Positions 1 to 11,523 of a stretch of DNA of 64,000 bases are shown piece by piece. The stretch lies in contig QANZ01027232.1 of NCBI GenBank assembly GCA_003254925.1, positions 262,989-326,988 of the forward strand. The letters run 5' to 3'. This DNA comes from Chamaecrista fasciculata. Lineage: Eukaryota; Streptophyta; Magnoliopsida; Fabales; Fabaceae. Each line of letters opens with the position of its first letter. Positions within the stretch are counted from its first letter, which is position 1. A model generated the notes under the pieces. It saw only the letters and a program-made list of their open reading frames with translations, was not told where the DNA came from and made no database searches. A program made the position numbers and the translations under genes.

Positions 1-442
1 GTGGTAACAATAGAATACTAAAGTGACGAGAGTATGAAAGCAATCAGTGCGTTAACATGCATTGTGTATCAATAAGTTTTTGTACATAGGTTAACTTTGA
101 AATTTTTTGGATTATGTAGAGAATTTGTGTGTGTGTGTGTTTTTCCTGGGGTTAAAACAACTGTTTCAGTTACTTAGTGAAAGTTATACCTTTAGTGAAT
201 GTTGACATTAATATGTCCCTCCTTTACTTGTCATATTGCTTTCCATATGAAATAGTGACAAGCGAAGTCAAATTTGGGTGCTACTAAAGAGATTTCATTA
301 TGAACCCCAAGACATCAAAGGCCCAGGAAAAAAAAAAATTCAAGTAAATTAGAGAAAATGATATGGCTGCCAATAACTGTATGTCAAAGATATTGTAATC
401 GCACATTACATGATCACTTTTGCATGTGGTTTCCCTTTTCAG

Positions 443-1950
443 TCCATTGCTGTTGCTGATGCTCATGAGGAGCCTCAAGATGCCTATGCATCAGAACATC
501 GGCCTGATGTTCCTGGAATTAGTGATCGTCGGACAGGTCTGTTCTTTATTTTCTGTCAACTATAGTTTCCAAGATTTGAATATGGTTCTCTGCAATATCA
601 AAATTTGAAGCAATATATCATAATACTCAGTCTGTTATTGTCTATAATTGGATTAGAAAGTTGTTCGAGTATTGACCTTTGAAAACAGCAGGTTGTTTGA
701 GTACAGCAAAATAAGGCAGACATGATAAAATATGGTTTCCCTTTCCCTCATCCTTTCTTTTAGCCAAACGCAACGTTCCATACTATGGGAAAGTACCAGA
801 GCATCTTACTATCATCAATCAAACAAAATTACGTATGGTGTAGCATACACCTCGTCTTTTGCTTTATGTAGCAGAAGTTGGCTTCCCCAAGCTCTTCATT
901 AGATTTTGATTCTGAAAATGACTTCAGTATAAAAGAGCCTTTTCAGTTACTTAGGATGAATATAACTAATAATAGTGCTCCTTTTTTTTTTGGCTTTTCT
1001 TTCCTCTCTGACTTTTCCATGATTTTGCAGGCCACATTGCATCTGGACCAAAAATGAGTGAACTAAGGATTGGGGAGTCATCAGCCTTCTTCAGTTATAT
1101 CAAATCAACTGCAAAAATGAGCAACTCCCAAGGGATTGCTCAAGTTGACAACAGTGCTGCTGCACATTTGAGGATCGAAGGCATGCTTCAAACACATGAA
1201 AATGGAGAGACATACGAAAGCCCTTCACAAGATGACGTGCCCAGCGGTGGTAGTCTTCCAGATTCTCTCTCCATTGAGAGGTCTTCTACTCCCCCTGCAT
1301 CAATGGAAATTCTAAAGCAAAAGCACTTAAAGGAAGAACATTTACCACATGGTGTGATCCATCCAAGAAATGGAACTCATGGTTCTGAGTCTGAAATATC
1401 CAGTAGGCCTACCCAACATTCTTATCCTTATTATATTCCAGGGATTGTCAACCACGTTCTTATGCCATCCTCATCACAATTGTATATGAAGAATCTCCAG
1501 GATCTACAGAATCATGCTAGTACAACTATGATTGCACAGTACAGTAATATGTCCAAATTTCCTCCTCATGCGACCGGGATGACTTCCTTCCCATATTACA
1601 CAGTAAATATGTGCTTACAAACTGGTCAGATGTCTAGGGCTCATGCACGGCCCTCACTTGAAATTTCAAACTCTTCCGAAGTAAAATTGAATAAAATTGA
1701 TCGAAGGGAAGCGGCATTGATGAAGTTTAGAAAGAAAAGGAAAGAGCGTTGCTTTGATAAGAAAATTAGGTATGTGAATAGGAAGCGACTTGCTGAAAGG
1801 CGACCTCGTGTGAGGGGACAGTTTGTGAGGAAAATGAATGGCATTGATGTGGATCTTAATGGACAACCTGCCTCCATTGACTATGATGATGACAATGAAG
1901 AGGATGAAGAGGATCATATAGTGAGGGATTTCTCTCCTGAAGATGCTTGA
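443..1950 (+). CDS. TOC1: Two-component response regulator-like APRR1/TOC1, last two exons (5' partial)
   Basis: This is the C-terminal part of the evening-phase clock repressor TOC1 (PRR1), a nuclear DNA-binding protein. Two exons are visible, 443-536 and 1031-1950, joined through a GT-AG intron; the split glycine codon keeps frame. Together they encode 337 residues ending at a TGA at 1948. The key feature is the CCT domain at 1702-1833 (begins [18 protein letters not shown], rich in K/R), which binds DNA and contains the nuclear-localisation signal in this family. It is followed by an acidic tail of D and E. The stretch [12 protein letters not shown] just after the junction is typical of TOC1 and separates it from PRR3/5/7/9. 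The N-terminal pseudo-receiver domain must lie left of position 1. The ATG at 1054 is internal and is not the true start. Domain and family calls are strong. What is inferred is that the missing upstream exons are intact. Confidence 0.93.
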
Positions 1951-3348
1951 GAATGTCAAATTGCTTGTTTGAGCAAGAACCCTTAACTTGGCATTATTAA
2001 TATTGTCATGATGTTGGAGTTACTGATCCAATGTGCAACCTCAACTTCAAACTTCAATCAAACTCTTTCTTGAATGATGGATCCTGACAAGCTCTTGGCG
2101 AATCTATTGCTCCTGGGTGTTGCATTGGGATGGAATTTGAAGTTTCATGTTTGTATTTGATTCCAAACTTAAGAATAATTTATGCCCACTTATGATTTTG
2201 GAGCCATGAATTTGTCCTGAGAAATCAGTTATCTTGTCTGAAAGTATACTCTCCAACAAGTCTATGTAAATGTCTAAAGAGTTATTACTGAGATTTGGTG
2301 AGGCATGTTTGAAAACATGAGTAATTTTATGCACATTCATCACATGGAATAGGTTAAAGTGTGATGGAAGTCTTGTCTTGCACAAGTTAGTAGCACACAA
2401 TTAGGCATTTGGGGTTTCTTATATTTATTGTGTAAACTATAATTTTACTAGGGTATTCTTAAAGAGAAAAGATATGGAAATAAATTATCTTCATAATTGG
2501 AAAAATATTTTATTAGGTCATGAATATATTGTTTTTCTTCATGATTAATACTTTGTTATATTAAAAGGAAAAAAACAAAAATTATATAAGGACAATACAT
2601 GTTTGAAACGAAGCTTGAACCTTAACTAGATATATTAGAGTATGATAAGGATGAGTAATTAAATGGATGAGTTGAGAGTCGTGTTTTTCCCTTTATAGAT
2701 AAATTGAGTAAATTGGTTGTTAAAATTAAATCTTAAGATTTAATTTTGGATTTCCTTCTTGATACCGTCAATCATATTATATCTGCCCCTTGTTCCTTGT
2801 GGTTAACAATAATTTTCTTTATAGATTTATCGTATTTACCTTCATTTTAATTATACATAAATTAGTTGTTATAAACTTATAATATTATATGATGTTTATA
2901 GTTATACCATCCAAATCCAATATAACTTACATATAATTTCGTACCATTTACAATTTAGGATTAAATAAAATGAGAGAGAGAACTTGCATTGAAATAATTG
3001 ACATATAATTAAAACGTTGATATTAAATTACAAATTTACGTTTAGGTTGCGAAAATCAAAATCTACGCAAACCCGCCAGAAGAACCAACTGTTTTATTTA
3101 ACCGAATCAAAACTAAAAATACTACAATATAGTTAGCTAGTAAGTAGTAAAATCAACATGACACACCTTTATCAAACCATACAATCGAAGTCAAATCACA
3201 AAAAGTCAACTACAACTTTTGTTTTATAATTGAAATGATGTAAATGACATGTTTCATTGGTGCAAACTACGAATGAGTTGGGAGAATCATACGAGTGATG
3301 GAAACGATCCAAATTATAAAATCAGTAAGAAAAACATATAAAACAAAT
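1951..3348. other. Spacer downstream of TOC1
   Basis: The first few hundred bases are probably the TOC1 3' untranslated region. The rest is AT-rich with no open frame that resembles a known protein. I see no RNA gene or further transposon end before the fold-back element at 3349. Confidence 0.6.
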
Positions 3349-4248
3349 GTCAAAACTTCAATTTGATATTCAAATTATAGGATAAGTTCTGTTTTGGTCT
3401 ATTTTTTTTTAAATATTCTGTTTTGTTCCTCAATTTTTTTTCATTTTGTTTCTCTCCCGTGTTCTAATAAATAAGTTTACCGAGAGAATAAAAAAAATCT
3501 TTATTTTTTTAAAAAATCAAGGTTAAAGGGTCATTTTGGTTCTAGATGTATGCCCTAATGTTCATTTTGGTCCATTATGTTTCAAAATGTTCAAATTGAT
3601 CTTAAATATTTGCAAAATGTTTCATGTTGGTCCCAAACTATTGAATATGACTTGTTTCAAGTTCAAACGTGACGAGTTTAGAGCTACATATTGGTCTCAA
3701 AGGGTACTTTCTCTATCCAGTCGGGGTCGTTAGCAAACGAGGTCAAATTGGTCCTAAAAGCAGACCACTCATTTCATGGTCAAACAAGTAAAGTTGATCA
3801 TATCTCTCTCATTTCAAATTTGAATGTGACGAATTCAGAGCTACGAGTTCCTCTTAATAAGTTTTTTGAACTTGAAATGAGAGACGAGAGATATATGACC
3901 AAATTCAATAATTGGGAACCAAAATGAAACATTTTACCAATATTTAGGACCAAAATGAATTATTTTGCTGCCAACACTTAGGACCAATTTGGACATTTTA
4001 AAACATAATGGACCAAAATGAACATTAAAACATACATATAGGACCAAAATGACCCTTTAACCAAAAATCAATTATAAATTTATTTTTAAATTATGATTTA
4101 GAAGGAAGATTTTTTTTTTCATTATCAACTCACCTATTATATGATTGAGAAAGAAATGAGTTATCTCAACTAAAATAGAATAAAAATTAGCTTGAGGTTA
4201 AAATAGAACTCACTCTATATTTTGAGGATCAAAATGAAGTTTTGACCA
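3349..4248. mobile_element. Outer fold-back DNA element, host to a second one
   Basis: Bases from about 3349 (gtcaaaacttcaatttgat) match, in reverse complement and with scattered differences, the stretch ending near 4247 (atcaaaatgaagttttgacc). The similarity runs at least 50 bp inward. The flanks carry an imperfect 9-bp repeat (aaaacaaat / aaaataaat). No coding capacity is visible. The element is interrupted by the cleaner fold-back at 3521-4062, so it is the older insertion. Assignment to Mutator-like elements rests only on the near-9-bp duplication and on resemblance to the inner element. Confidence 0.55.
3521..4062. mobile_element. Mutator-like fold-back element with 9-bp target duplication
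   Basis: The left end ggttaaagggtcattttggt (3521-3540) is the exact reverse complement of the right end accaaaatgaccctttaacc (4043-4062). It is flanked on both sides by the 9-bp direct repeat aaaaatcaa (3512-3520 and 4063-4071). A 9-bp duplication is the hallmark of Mutator-type transposition. Each arm is an array of short units with a tttggtcc / ggaccaaa core every 25-45 bp. The centre (about 3650-3850) carries a short inverted segment. There is no transposase, so it is non-autonomous. It lies 0.7 kb upstream of the xylosyltransferase start. Confidence 0.85.
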
Positions 4249-4397
4249 AAAATAAATAAAATTAAAATCTCAGAACAGTGAAATGTTGGTCTTGGACTCT
4301 TGGACACGTCTTTTCTCTCTGTTCTTTTTCCCCCACATCCTTCTCTACTTGTAATAACGTTTCTTTCTACACTCGGAAAAAAAAAAAAAAAAAAAAA

Positions 4398-4407
4398 NNN
4401 NNNNNNN
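4398..4407. other. Assembly gap inside an A-tract
   Basis: Ten Ns sit inside a run of A (about 4379-4427), in the leader region upstream of the xylosyltransferase gene. Homopolymer length here is unknown. Confidence 0.99.
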
Positions 4408-4788
4408 AAAAAAAAAAAAAAAAAAAAACACTTCCTAACATTGCAGATGCACACTCCCACCATGTCAATCTCCATACTCCTCCATCTCCACCTTCACTTC
4501 CATTCTACTATCTTCCCTTTCCTTTTTCTTCCCCTGCTTTTCTAGGGTTTACATTTTCCTCTTCTTTCTTCCCCTTGCCTTCAAATCTTCAATTATCGTT
4601 TTCTTCATACCCAACCACAAACCCTTCTGCTTCTTCCTCAATTCTCATCCGAATTCCCAGGAAAGTATGCATTTTTCGAATCACCCTTCTCTTAGTTCTT
4701 GAGATTTCAAAAGGGGTTATAACTTATACTCTCTGCGGTCTGGTTATTACACACAGACGCGGAGAGAGAGATATATATATATATAACG

Positions 4789-6165
4789 ATGGGGCAAGAG
4801 GGTCTCTCTGCTCAGAAGAGAACTAGCTCCGGCGGGTTACCCACCACCACCGTCGCCGCCGTCCCTAACGGAAGAGGCCGTTCATTAGCCGGCGGCGTAC
4901 CTCGCGGCCGTCAGATCCACAAGACCTTCAACAACATCAAGATCACCATTTTATGTGGCTTCGTGACAATCCTCGTCCTACGTGGCACCATCGGAGTCAA
5001 TTTCGGAAGCTCCGACTCCGACGCCGTTAGCCAGAACCTCATTGAAGAGACGAATCGGATCCTCGCCGAGATCAGATCCGACGATGACCCCTCCGATCCC
5101 GACGAGCCATTGGAGCCAGATTTGAATCCCAATGTCACATTCAGTCTCGGACCCAAGATCACTAATTGGGACAAAGAGAGGAAGGCTTGGCTTGATCAGA
5201 ATCCTGAGTATCCCAATTATGTTAAAGGTAAAGCTCGAATCTTGCTTCTTACTGGCTCGCCTCCTAAGCCTTGTGATAACCCAATTGGTGATCATTACTT
5301 GTTGAAGTCCATTAAGAACAAGATTGATTATTGTAGATTACATGGGATTGAGATTGTGTATAATTTGGCTCATTTGGATAAGGAGCTTGCTGGGTATTGG
5401 GCGAAATTGCCTATGATTAGGCGTTTGGTGTTGTCACATCCTGAGGTGGAGTGGATTTGGTGGATGGATAGTGATGCATTCTTTACTGATATGGTCTTTG
5501 AGCTTCCCTTGTCAAAGTATGATAAGTACAATTTGGTTCTTCATGGATATCCTGATCTGTTATTCGAGCAGAAATCATGGATTGCTGTGAACACGGGTAG
5601 CTTTCTGTTTAGGAATTGCCAGTGGTCTTTGGATTTGCTTGATGCTTGGGCTCCAATGGGTCCGAAGGGTCCGGTCCGAGAAGAGGCCGGGAAGATTTTG
5701 ACTGCGAATCTCAAGGGAAGGCCTGCGTTCGAGGCAGATGATCAGTCTGCATTGATTTATCTCTTGCTGTCACAGAAGGATCAATGGATGGACAAGGTTT
5801 TCCTTGAGAATTCGTATTATTTGCATGGTTACTGGGCTGGATTGGTGGACCGATACGAGGAGATGATCGAGAATTATCATCCGGGATTAGGCGATGAGAG
5901 GTGGCCGTTTGTGACACATTTTGTGGGATGCAAGCCTTGTGGAAGCTATGGAGATTATCCAGTTGAGAGGTGCCTCAGTAGCATGGAGAGGGCTTACAAT
6001 TTCGCTGATAATCAAGTGCTCAAGCTCTATGGATTCCGGCATCGCGGTCTGTTGAGCCCTAAGATTAAGAGAATCAGAAACGAGACAGTCACTCCTCTGG
6101 AGTTTGTAGACCAGTTTGATATAAGAAGACTATCTTCAGGGAGCACTAGTGAATCAAAAAGCTAG
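4789..6165 (+). CDS. XXT5: Probable xyloglucan 6-xylosyltransferase 5-like (GT34)
   Basis: A 458-residue, intron-less type II Golgi glycosyltransferase of family GT34. It adds alpha-1,6-xylose from UDP-xylose to the beta-1,4-glucan backbone of xyloglucan. It has a short basic cytosolic tail rich in G/P/R (1-50), one signal-anchor helix (about 52-70, ITILCGFVTILVLRGTIGV), a stem, then the catalytic domain from about residue 145 (ARILLLTGSPPKPCDNPIGD). The metal/UDP-sugar DXD motif is D227-S-D229 in WIWWMDSDAFF. The conserved late motif THFVGCKPCGSY is present. The N-terminus (MGQEG then QIHKTFNNIKITILCGF) matches the XXT5 subgroup as I recall it, not XXT1/2, whose N-terminus differs; XXT3/4 cannot be fully excluded. 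The start is the first ATG, about 4 bp after an (AT)n tract at 4771-4783. Length equals the family norm and nothing is broken. Confidence 0.93.
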   Translation: MGQEGLSAQKRTSSGGLPTTTVAAVPNGRGRSLAGGVPRGRQIHKTFNNIKITILCGFVTILVLRGTIGVNFGSSDSDAVSQNLIEETNRILAEIRSDDDPSDPDEPLEPDLNPNVTFSLGPKITNWDKERKAWLDQNPEYPNYVKGKARILLLTGSPPKPCDNPIGDHYLLKSIKNKIDYCRLHGIEIVYNLAHLDKELAGYWAKLPMIRRLVLSHPEVEWIWWMDSDAFFTDMVFELPLSKYDKYNLVLHGYPDLLFEQKSWIAVNTGSFLFRNCQWSLDLLDAWAPMGPKGPVREEAGKILTANLKGRPAFEADDQSALIYLLLSQKDQWMDKVFLENSYYLHGYWAGLVDRYEEMIENYHPGLGDERWPFVTHFVGCKPCGSYGDYPVERCLSSMERAYNFADNQVLKLYGFRHRGLLSPKIKRIRNETVTPLEFVDQFDIRRLSSGSTSESKS

Positions 6166-8698
6166 TGAGAATGGGACAAAACATGTTCTAGGGGGATACT
6201 GTAGGGTAATACTTAGAAGTGGAATTTGATTTGAATTGATAATACTTTACATGTGAGTTTTGTTTGTTGTGTTGTCATGGTTCTTTCTTCTTTTTTTGAT
6301 AGAATTCTTTCACAAGTTTGTGAACTCTTCTTTCTGCTATGTCTGAGGAATTATTAGCCCACCAAATTTGTTACCTTTAAGCTGTATACATAGTTTCCAT
6401 TGTATTCTTCTCTCTGCTGGAGGCATGAATTCATGAACCTTATAACTTATGATGCTTCTTGAATTCTGTTGTAACATGGCACGAGTTCTAGTTTCTTTTC
6501 TGTTTTGTTGATTAGGACACCTTACAGTCTTACTTTGATTGTACATTTCCCAGAGAAAGCAAAGGAAAGGTATAATCTTCAATGAAGCAAATGTGAAGTA
6601 TTATTGATCTCAAAGTACTTGTTATAAATGAGTCTTTTCGGATTTAAATTTCCTGCATAGAAGTGGAAAAAATCTCTTTTGGAATTTATACATTGATTTT
6701 ACCCCTTATAATATACTTTTTGTACACCAACTCATTGATCAATATCTCATCATGTCTACCCTTAATCATCATAGTTTGTGAAACTTGAAAAGAAAAAAAC
6801 ACAATAGAGGCAATCTGCCAATTATGACCACATATTGAATGTATTAGAATACAGGGAAATAAAATCATGTGTAAACTAAACACTCTTCCCTCATGCATTA
6901 ATCATGGTAACAAAAAGCTTTAACAGCTCAGCTACTCAAGTACAATGGTATAATTGGTAAATATGCCCTTGTTTCTTTTGCACCAAATCATGGCACAACT
7001 AGAAATGACAGTTTACACTGTTATTTTTTTAATTCTTTCTATAGACAAAACTTGAGATGTGAGTAAATTGTTTCAGCCAAAATTGAATAAAAACCTTTTT
7101 GTATCAAAGCAACAAAGTCCCACCAGATAAGTAGTTTCTCTCCATTTCTCCTAAAAGAGAGAAAATAATTGAGGTGAGGTGAATCCCACTTGCCTCACTT
7201 TTTTCTTAAATGAACTAGTTGGATAGAAAAAGAGCAACTGTGCAAGTAAGGTGTAAGGAGGGTGGATGCATGAGAAAAGTTGAGTTTGATATTCATATAA
7301 CACACCTCTAATCAAGGATGAGAAATCTTAATCGTGATTAAATTTTGAATTGGATTAAGAATTTTTGATAATAAAGTTCGGAAATGGATGGTATAAACCA
7401 CAAAAAAAAAGAGCAAGTTGAAAGGTGAAGATTGAGGGAAGTTTTACCCTGAGCATCCTAATACCATCTCTCTTTTAGGAAATTAGTTACTTCACTTGTA
7501 TTTATTTCCATATGGTAGTTCATATCGTTGCTTATACATTATCGGTTTCACCATCATTTGTGGTACCAGAGAAGTTTGCTTGTACTTCATTGTTTTCCTT
7601 TTGCGTCTGTCGGGAGGGAAAATTCTAAATTCAGATAAGTTCATAACAACCTCATGAATGTTAGGCCATGCATGTGTTAACTTCATGTGACTTTTGGAGT
7701 CAGGATTTCTTAAGACTCAAAAATGTTAGTTCTATGAAAAAATGTGTTTCCATCTATATTTATCTCTCTTTCTGTATCTTTCCTCTTGTAGTACTAGAGA
7801 TTATCTATTTTCTGATTTTCTTTTCCTTTTTCTCTTTTATGAGGGAACTTCAAAAGGGTTTTGATATAGTGAGGAGTTCGACCTATAAAAATATCAATTT
7901 TTCATTAAATTATTGAGATTTATATATGTTATTAGTAAAAAAAATTGCCTTCCAAAAAAGAAACAGCAAAATCCTCCTAAAATAAGTAAGCTCTCTATAA
8001 GATATTACTCGTTCAAAAGCCTCCATAACTTCCTTCATATTGAACAAGCATCCAAGCGGAAAACTGCTTTTATCTTATCATAAATCTGTCGTACATTTCA
8101 TTATTTTCACCTTGATTCATGTGAAATTTTGTTTAATATCATGGTAGCCTAAACAAACTTGCCAGTTGAGAGATATGATATGACCATCATTTAAACAAGT
8201 ATGCACAAAAAAGAAACAGAAATTTGGCGTAACTGAGAATAGGCTTGATCATAATTTAAGATGCTCTGCAGGGCTTGAACAAAAGCAACACCTTCAGTTA
8301 AATAACAATGACTACAATTACAGAGTTCTACTGGCTTCTCTGCATAAATTCGCGGTTCCCTGCTAAACTAGTTATTCAAACTGATTTTATCTCTCTACTT
8401 CTTTCTATCTCTCTCAACACTTCACATACTTCACAAACTTTCCGACTTCAGAACATCCAATTCAGTGAGTATGCGACGTTTCACCACTTTCTGCTACTTG
8501 TTCAATTGCTGTGCTATAAGCAAGGATGAGTCGATTATCATAATTAGGTCTTTCGTTAGATCACAACCTGGCTAGAATCTGTAACAGACAAGCAAAAACT
8601 ACTCATAAGTAATGGGATTTGAAAATTATAAACAAAGATAAATTATAGCTCTTGGTTTGGGACTTACAATGGCTACAGTATTTTCAATCATTAGTTAA
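6166..8698. other. Spacer between convergent genes
   Basis: This probably holds the 3' untranslated regions of the xylosyltransferase (left, +) and the small membrane-protein gene (right, -). The short open frames within it show no recognisable protein. No tRNA, rRNA or clear transposon terminus was seen. Confidence 0.6.
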
Positions 8699-10285
8699 TC
8701 ATTCCGCCAGTTTTGCAGCCAAAGCTTTGTGACGAGCCATAAGAATTTCATTCATTTGCACAAGTCGGTCCAAGAGTTGAGAAATTTTCTGGAAATGCCA
8801 GAATTTGAGGTTAACGCCATTGCAAAGAAGGGAACCACTGAATTGAATGTCTGCGTTTGTCAAAAAATCAGATGATGACTCTATAGAGAGAACTCTACCC
8901 CTCAAAAGGTTGAGTTTTACCATAAAATCTACCTTGTGATCCTAACTTAACTATTTTTTCTTGAAAGAAAAGATATATCAAATTGACAATCTCAAGCAAG
9001 AAACATCCAATAGTAAAAAAGTTCAAACTCACGGAACATAGAACTCTCTATACTCTTTGGAATTACCATGATTAACATCCATGCTTACATGGCTACATTC
9101 ATGATCCTTGTAGCCTCTGGGTACACTGTAGCCAAGCAGAAATTGATGCCTTCACATAACTGAAAACATCAAAACAGTAACATTTTCCCCTTTCTTTTTA
9201 AAATATATCAGGATTCAGGTTTAACAGCAACGTAGCTTATTTCCCGCTCCCTATGATAATTGAACTTGGAACCTCTAAATGGGAGTAACAATGCTCAACC
9301 ATTGAGATGCATAATGCAGGAGAACACAGCATATGCAAGCTAACAGAAGTGTAGGCCACCTCTAACTCCTCAGGAAATAGGTGTTTCTACAACATCCTCA
9401 GAAATAGGTGTTTTTACACAGCATATGTGTTTTATTAATAGAATCATTCACTGTTTCTCTTGTTTAGACTTATCATCCTATAATTCACAAATATAGAAAA
9501 CATACACTGACACTACATGACAAATGGCAGAATCAAGCTCTCCTTCTGCAAAATTTTCATAATTCATTTTACAATACTAAAACCCAACAAGTTGAACAGA
9601 ATTCTGAAACTGATCATCAGATATAATCTTCTGCAGAATCAGATAAATCCAACTTGAGCCTTACATCAAACACCTGAAATGCAAGGGAAAAAAAAAACAA
9701 TCAACGAACCTCGTCTTTCTCTTTAATGATATTCATCAGGTGAAATTCACGCCGCGTCTGCTTCCTCCTCGTCTTCTTCTTTAGCCACCACCAAACCCGC
9801 ATGTACATCCACCACGACAATACCGCAGCAGCAGCAGCAGCCGCAGGCCCAATTGACCAGATCGCGCTTCTATTAGCACCATAATTTCGGTACAACGAGA
9901 CCACGGCGAAAAGCTTCGAGCGCAAGATCTCCAAGCCAATACTCACCGACGCAGTAAATCCACCGATCTTCTGAACCGGCGAATCGGACGGCGAAGATGA
10001 AGACGACGCGCCCCAAGAATCAGTATCGGACGGCGAAAACGACGACACAGAACTCGTCGATGGTGAGAGCGACGGCGAAGAAATGTGGAGATTTTCGTGG
10101 TTAATAGGAGGAAAGACAGAGTGGTCACTGTGATGGCGGACGACGTCGTCTCTGATAACTACCATTGAGCATTCTCGCAATAAGGGTTTCTGGATTTTCG
10201 ACGAAGGAAGCTGATGGAGACTCGTTACGGTTTGCGATGGTTCGAAATTCTCTGAACAATTGGATAGAAGAAGATCATCTACCAT
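8699..10285 (-). CDS. Small plant membrane protein of unknown function, alternative last exons
   Basis: Exon 1 is 10285 down to 9710 (192 codons, ATG at 10285), ending at GAG before a GT donor. It has a Ser-rich, low-complexity region (about 65-103), a hydrophobic segment preceded by poly-Ala (about 141-166, ending WWMYMRVWWW), then a basic patch KKKTRRKQTRR. Two in-frame acceptors fit. Exon 8788-8699 adds 29 residues beginning KISQLLDRLVQMNEILMARH, for 221 residues in total. Exon 9673-9617 adds VFDVRLKLDLSDSAEDYI, for 210 residues. Without splicing the frame stops after two more codons. The heptad-like KISQLLDRLVQMNEIL tail resembles a short coiled coil and looks like the conserved ending of a plant family annotated only as uncharacterised transmembrane proteins. 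Single membrane span with the C-terminus probably cytosolic is an inference. I assign no function. Confidence 0.75.
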
Positions 10286-11221
10286 TATTACAACACCACT
10301 CGAGAGCTAATTCATGAGCTTTCGACCTTCGCGACAATGGCTTTCACTTTCTATCTGCAGATAATTTTGCTTTCTTCACGAAATTCGCATTCTCGTTGAA
10401 ATATTGGGCCTTCTGCTTCAATTATTCACGCAATTAAGCAATAAAACTCCCGTCAAGTGTCAAGTGTCAAGTGTCAAAGTACTCAAAATAGAGGCTTTTT
10501 CGTGGGAAATGAAATGTTGATGATGGCACCTATCAATATTATCTGAGTTTTGTATAAAATTGAGTTTTTTCTTTTTAAACTTCCAAATTTCAATGTTTAG
10601 TATTTTTTAATTGTCCACTTCATCTTGTCACATATTCAATTTAGAACAAAAAATTAACACACAAATAAATTGGAGGCATAATTGAAACTAGCGTTTCACA
10701 TTGGGGCACAACTGACACAAATGAAACGTTAGGGGCATAACTGAAAATTACTGTAATCATTAGGGGCACGAAAGGGTATTTTTCCTATGTTTTTTTTTTT
10801 TAAATTTTGGTTGAATTCTAAATTTTAAGGATGTGTGATCAATGAGCACACTCACAAGACGAAGGTGGACAAATCCTATCATCTCAATTTTAATTTATGG
10901 AAAAAAAAACTCAACTTATGGGTTGACCCAACCCAACTTGCAGGCCTGCAGATTGGGTTGGTTCGAACTAAAATTTAAAATTTGTAAAACTCAACCCAAC
11001 TTACAGATTAATGTGTGGATTGAACTGAAATTTCTTCTCAACTCGCCCCAACCCAACCCGTGTGTGTTCACCCCTACCACACTGTCCTCGCGAACAATGC
11101 TTTGGCAATTGTTATATTTTATTTTTATAAATTATATTTTTTTTATGACTAGACATAAGATTTTGAGTATTTATTAGCTATTTAGCTGACATTTAAGTTT
11201 TAACAATTAATTTATAATTTA
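10286..11221. other. Spacer with a degraded terminal-inverted-repeat transposon
   Basis: The left part is the promoter and leader of the minus-strand gene. From about 10900 to 11085 runs a series of cccaaccc / gggttggg blocks in both orientations. It ends in ccgtgtgtgttcacccc, a pattern typical of decayed hAT-like or similar DNA-transposon ends. No duplication was found, so the family is open. No gene is visible. Confidence 0.45.
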
Positions 11222-11514
11222 GGGTAAATTACACTTTGGTACCTTGTGATTTGACCTTATTTCTCTTTGGTACTCTGTGGTTTGAAACCTGACACTTTGG
11301 TATCTTGTGGTATTTTCCATTAACACTTTGGTAGTCTTTGGAGGTATTTTATAATTTTAACCATAACAAATTTTACAAAAATTACATATTGACCCCAAAG
11401 GGTACCAAAGTGTTAATGGAGAATACCACAGGGTACCAAAGTGTCAGGTTTCAAACCACAGGGTACCAAAGTGAAATAGGGCCAAACCACATCGTACCAA
11501 AATGTAATTTACCC
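11222..11514. mobile_element. Mutator-like fold-back element, 293 bp
   Basis: The left end gggtaaattacactttggta pairs with the right end taccaaaatgtaatttaccc, with one mismatch. Both flanks carry the perfect 9-bp duplication tataattta (11213-11221 and 11515-11523). Nearly the whole element is a hairpin made of three to four copies per arm of a gggtaccaaagtg-type unit. It is non-coding. The 9-bp duplication supports the Mutator-like assignment. Confidence 0.85.
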
Positions 11515-11523
11515 TATAATTTA

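Noticed and set aside
1054-1950. Treating the ATG at 1054 as the start of a separate CCT protein
   Set aside because: The reading frame continues upstream through a good acceptor at 1030 and joins in frame to exon 443-536, as expected for TOC1.
4278-4826. Open frame of 182 residues upstream of the xylosyltransferase
   Set aside because: It runs through the N gap and an A-run as poly-lysine, has no similarity, and overlaps the true gene start; it is leader sequence.
9260-9320. Another loose SINE-like phrase (gaacttggaacctctaaatg) in the intron of the minus-strand gene
   Set aside because: No boundaries, duplication or promoter boxes could be shown.
9943-10128. A minus-strand Arg-rich frame of 61 residues within the small membrane-protein gene
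   Set aside because: It is a shadow frame of exon 1, which has consistent splicing and domain-like features in the other frame.
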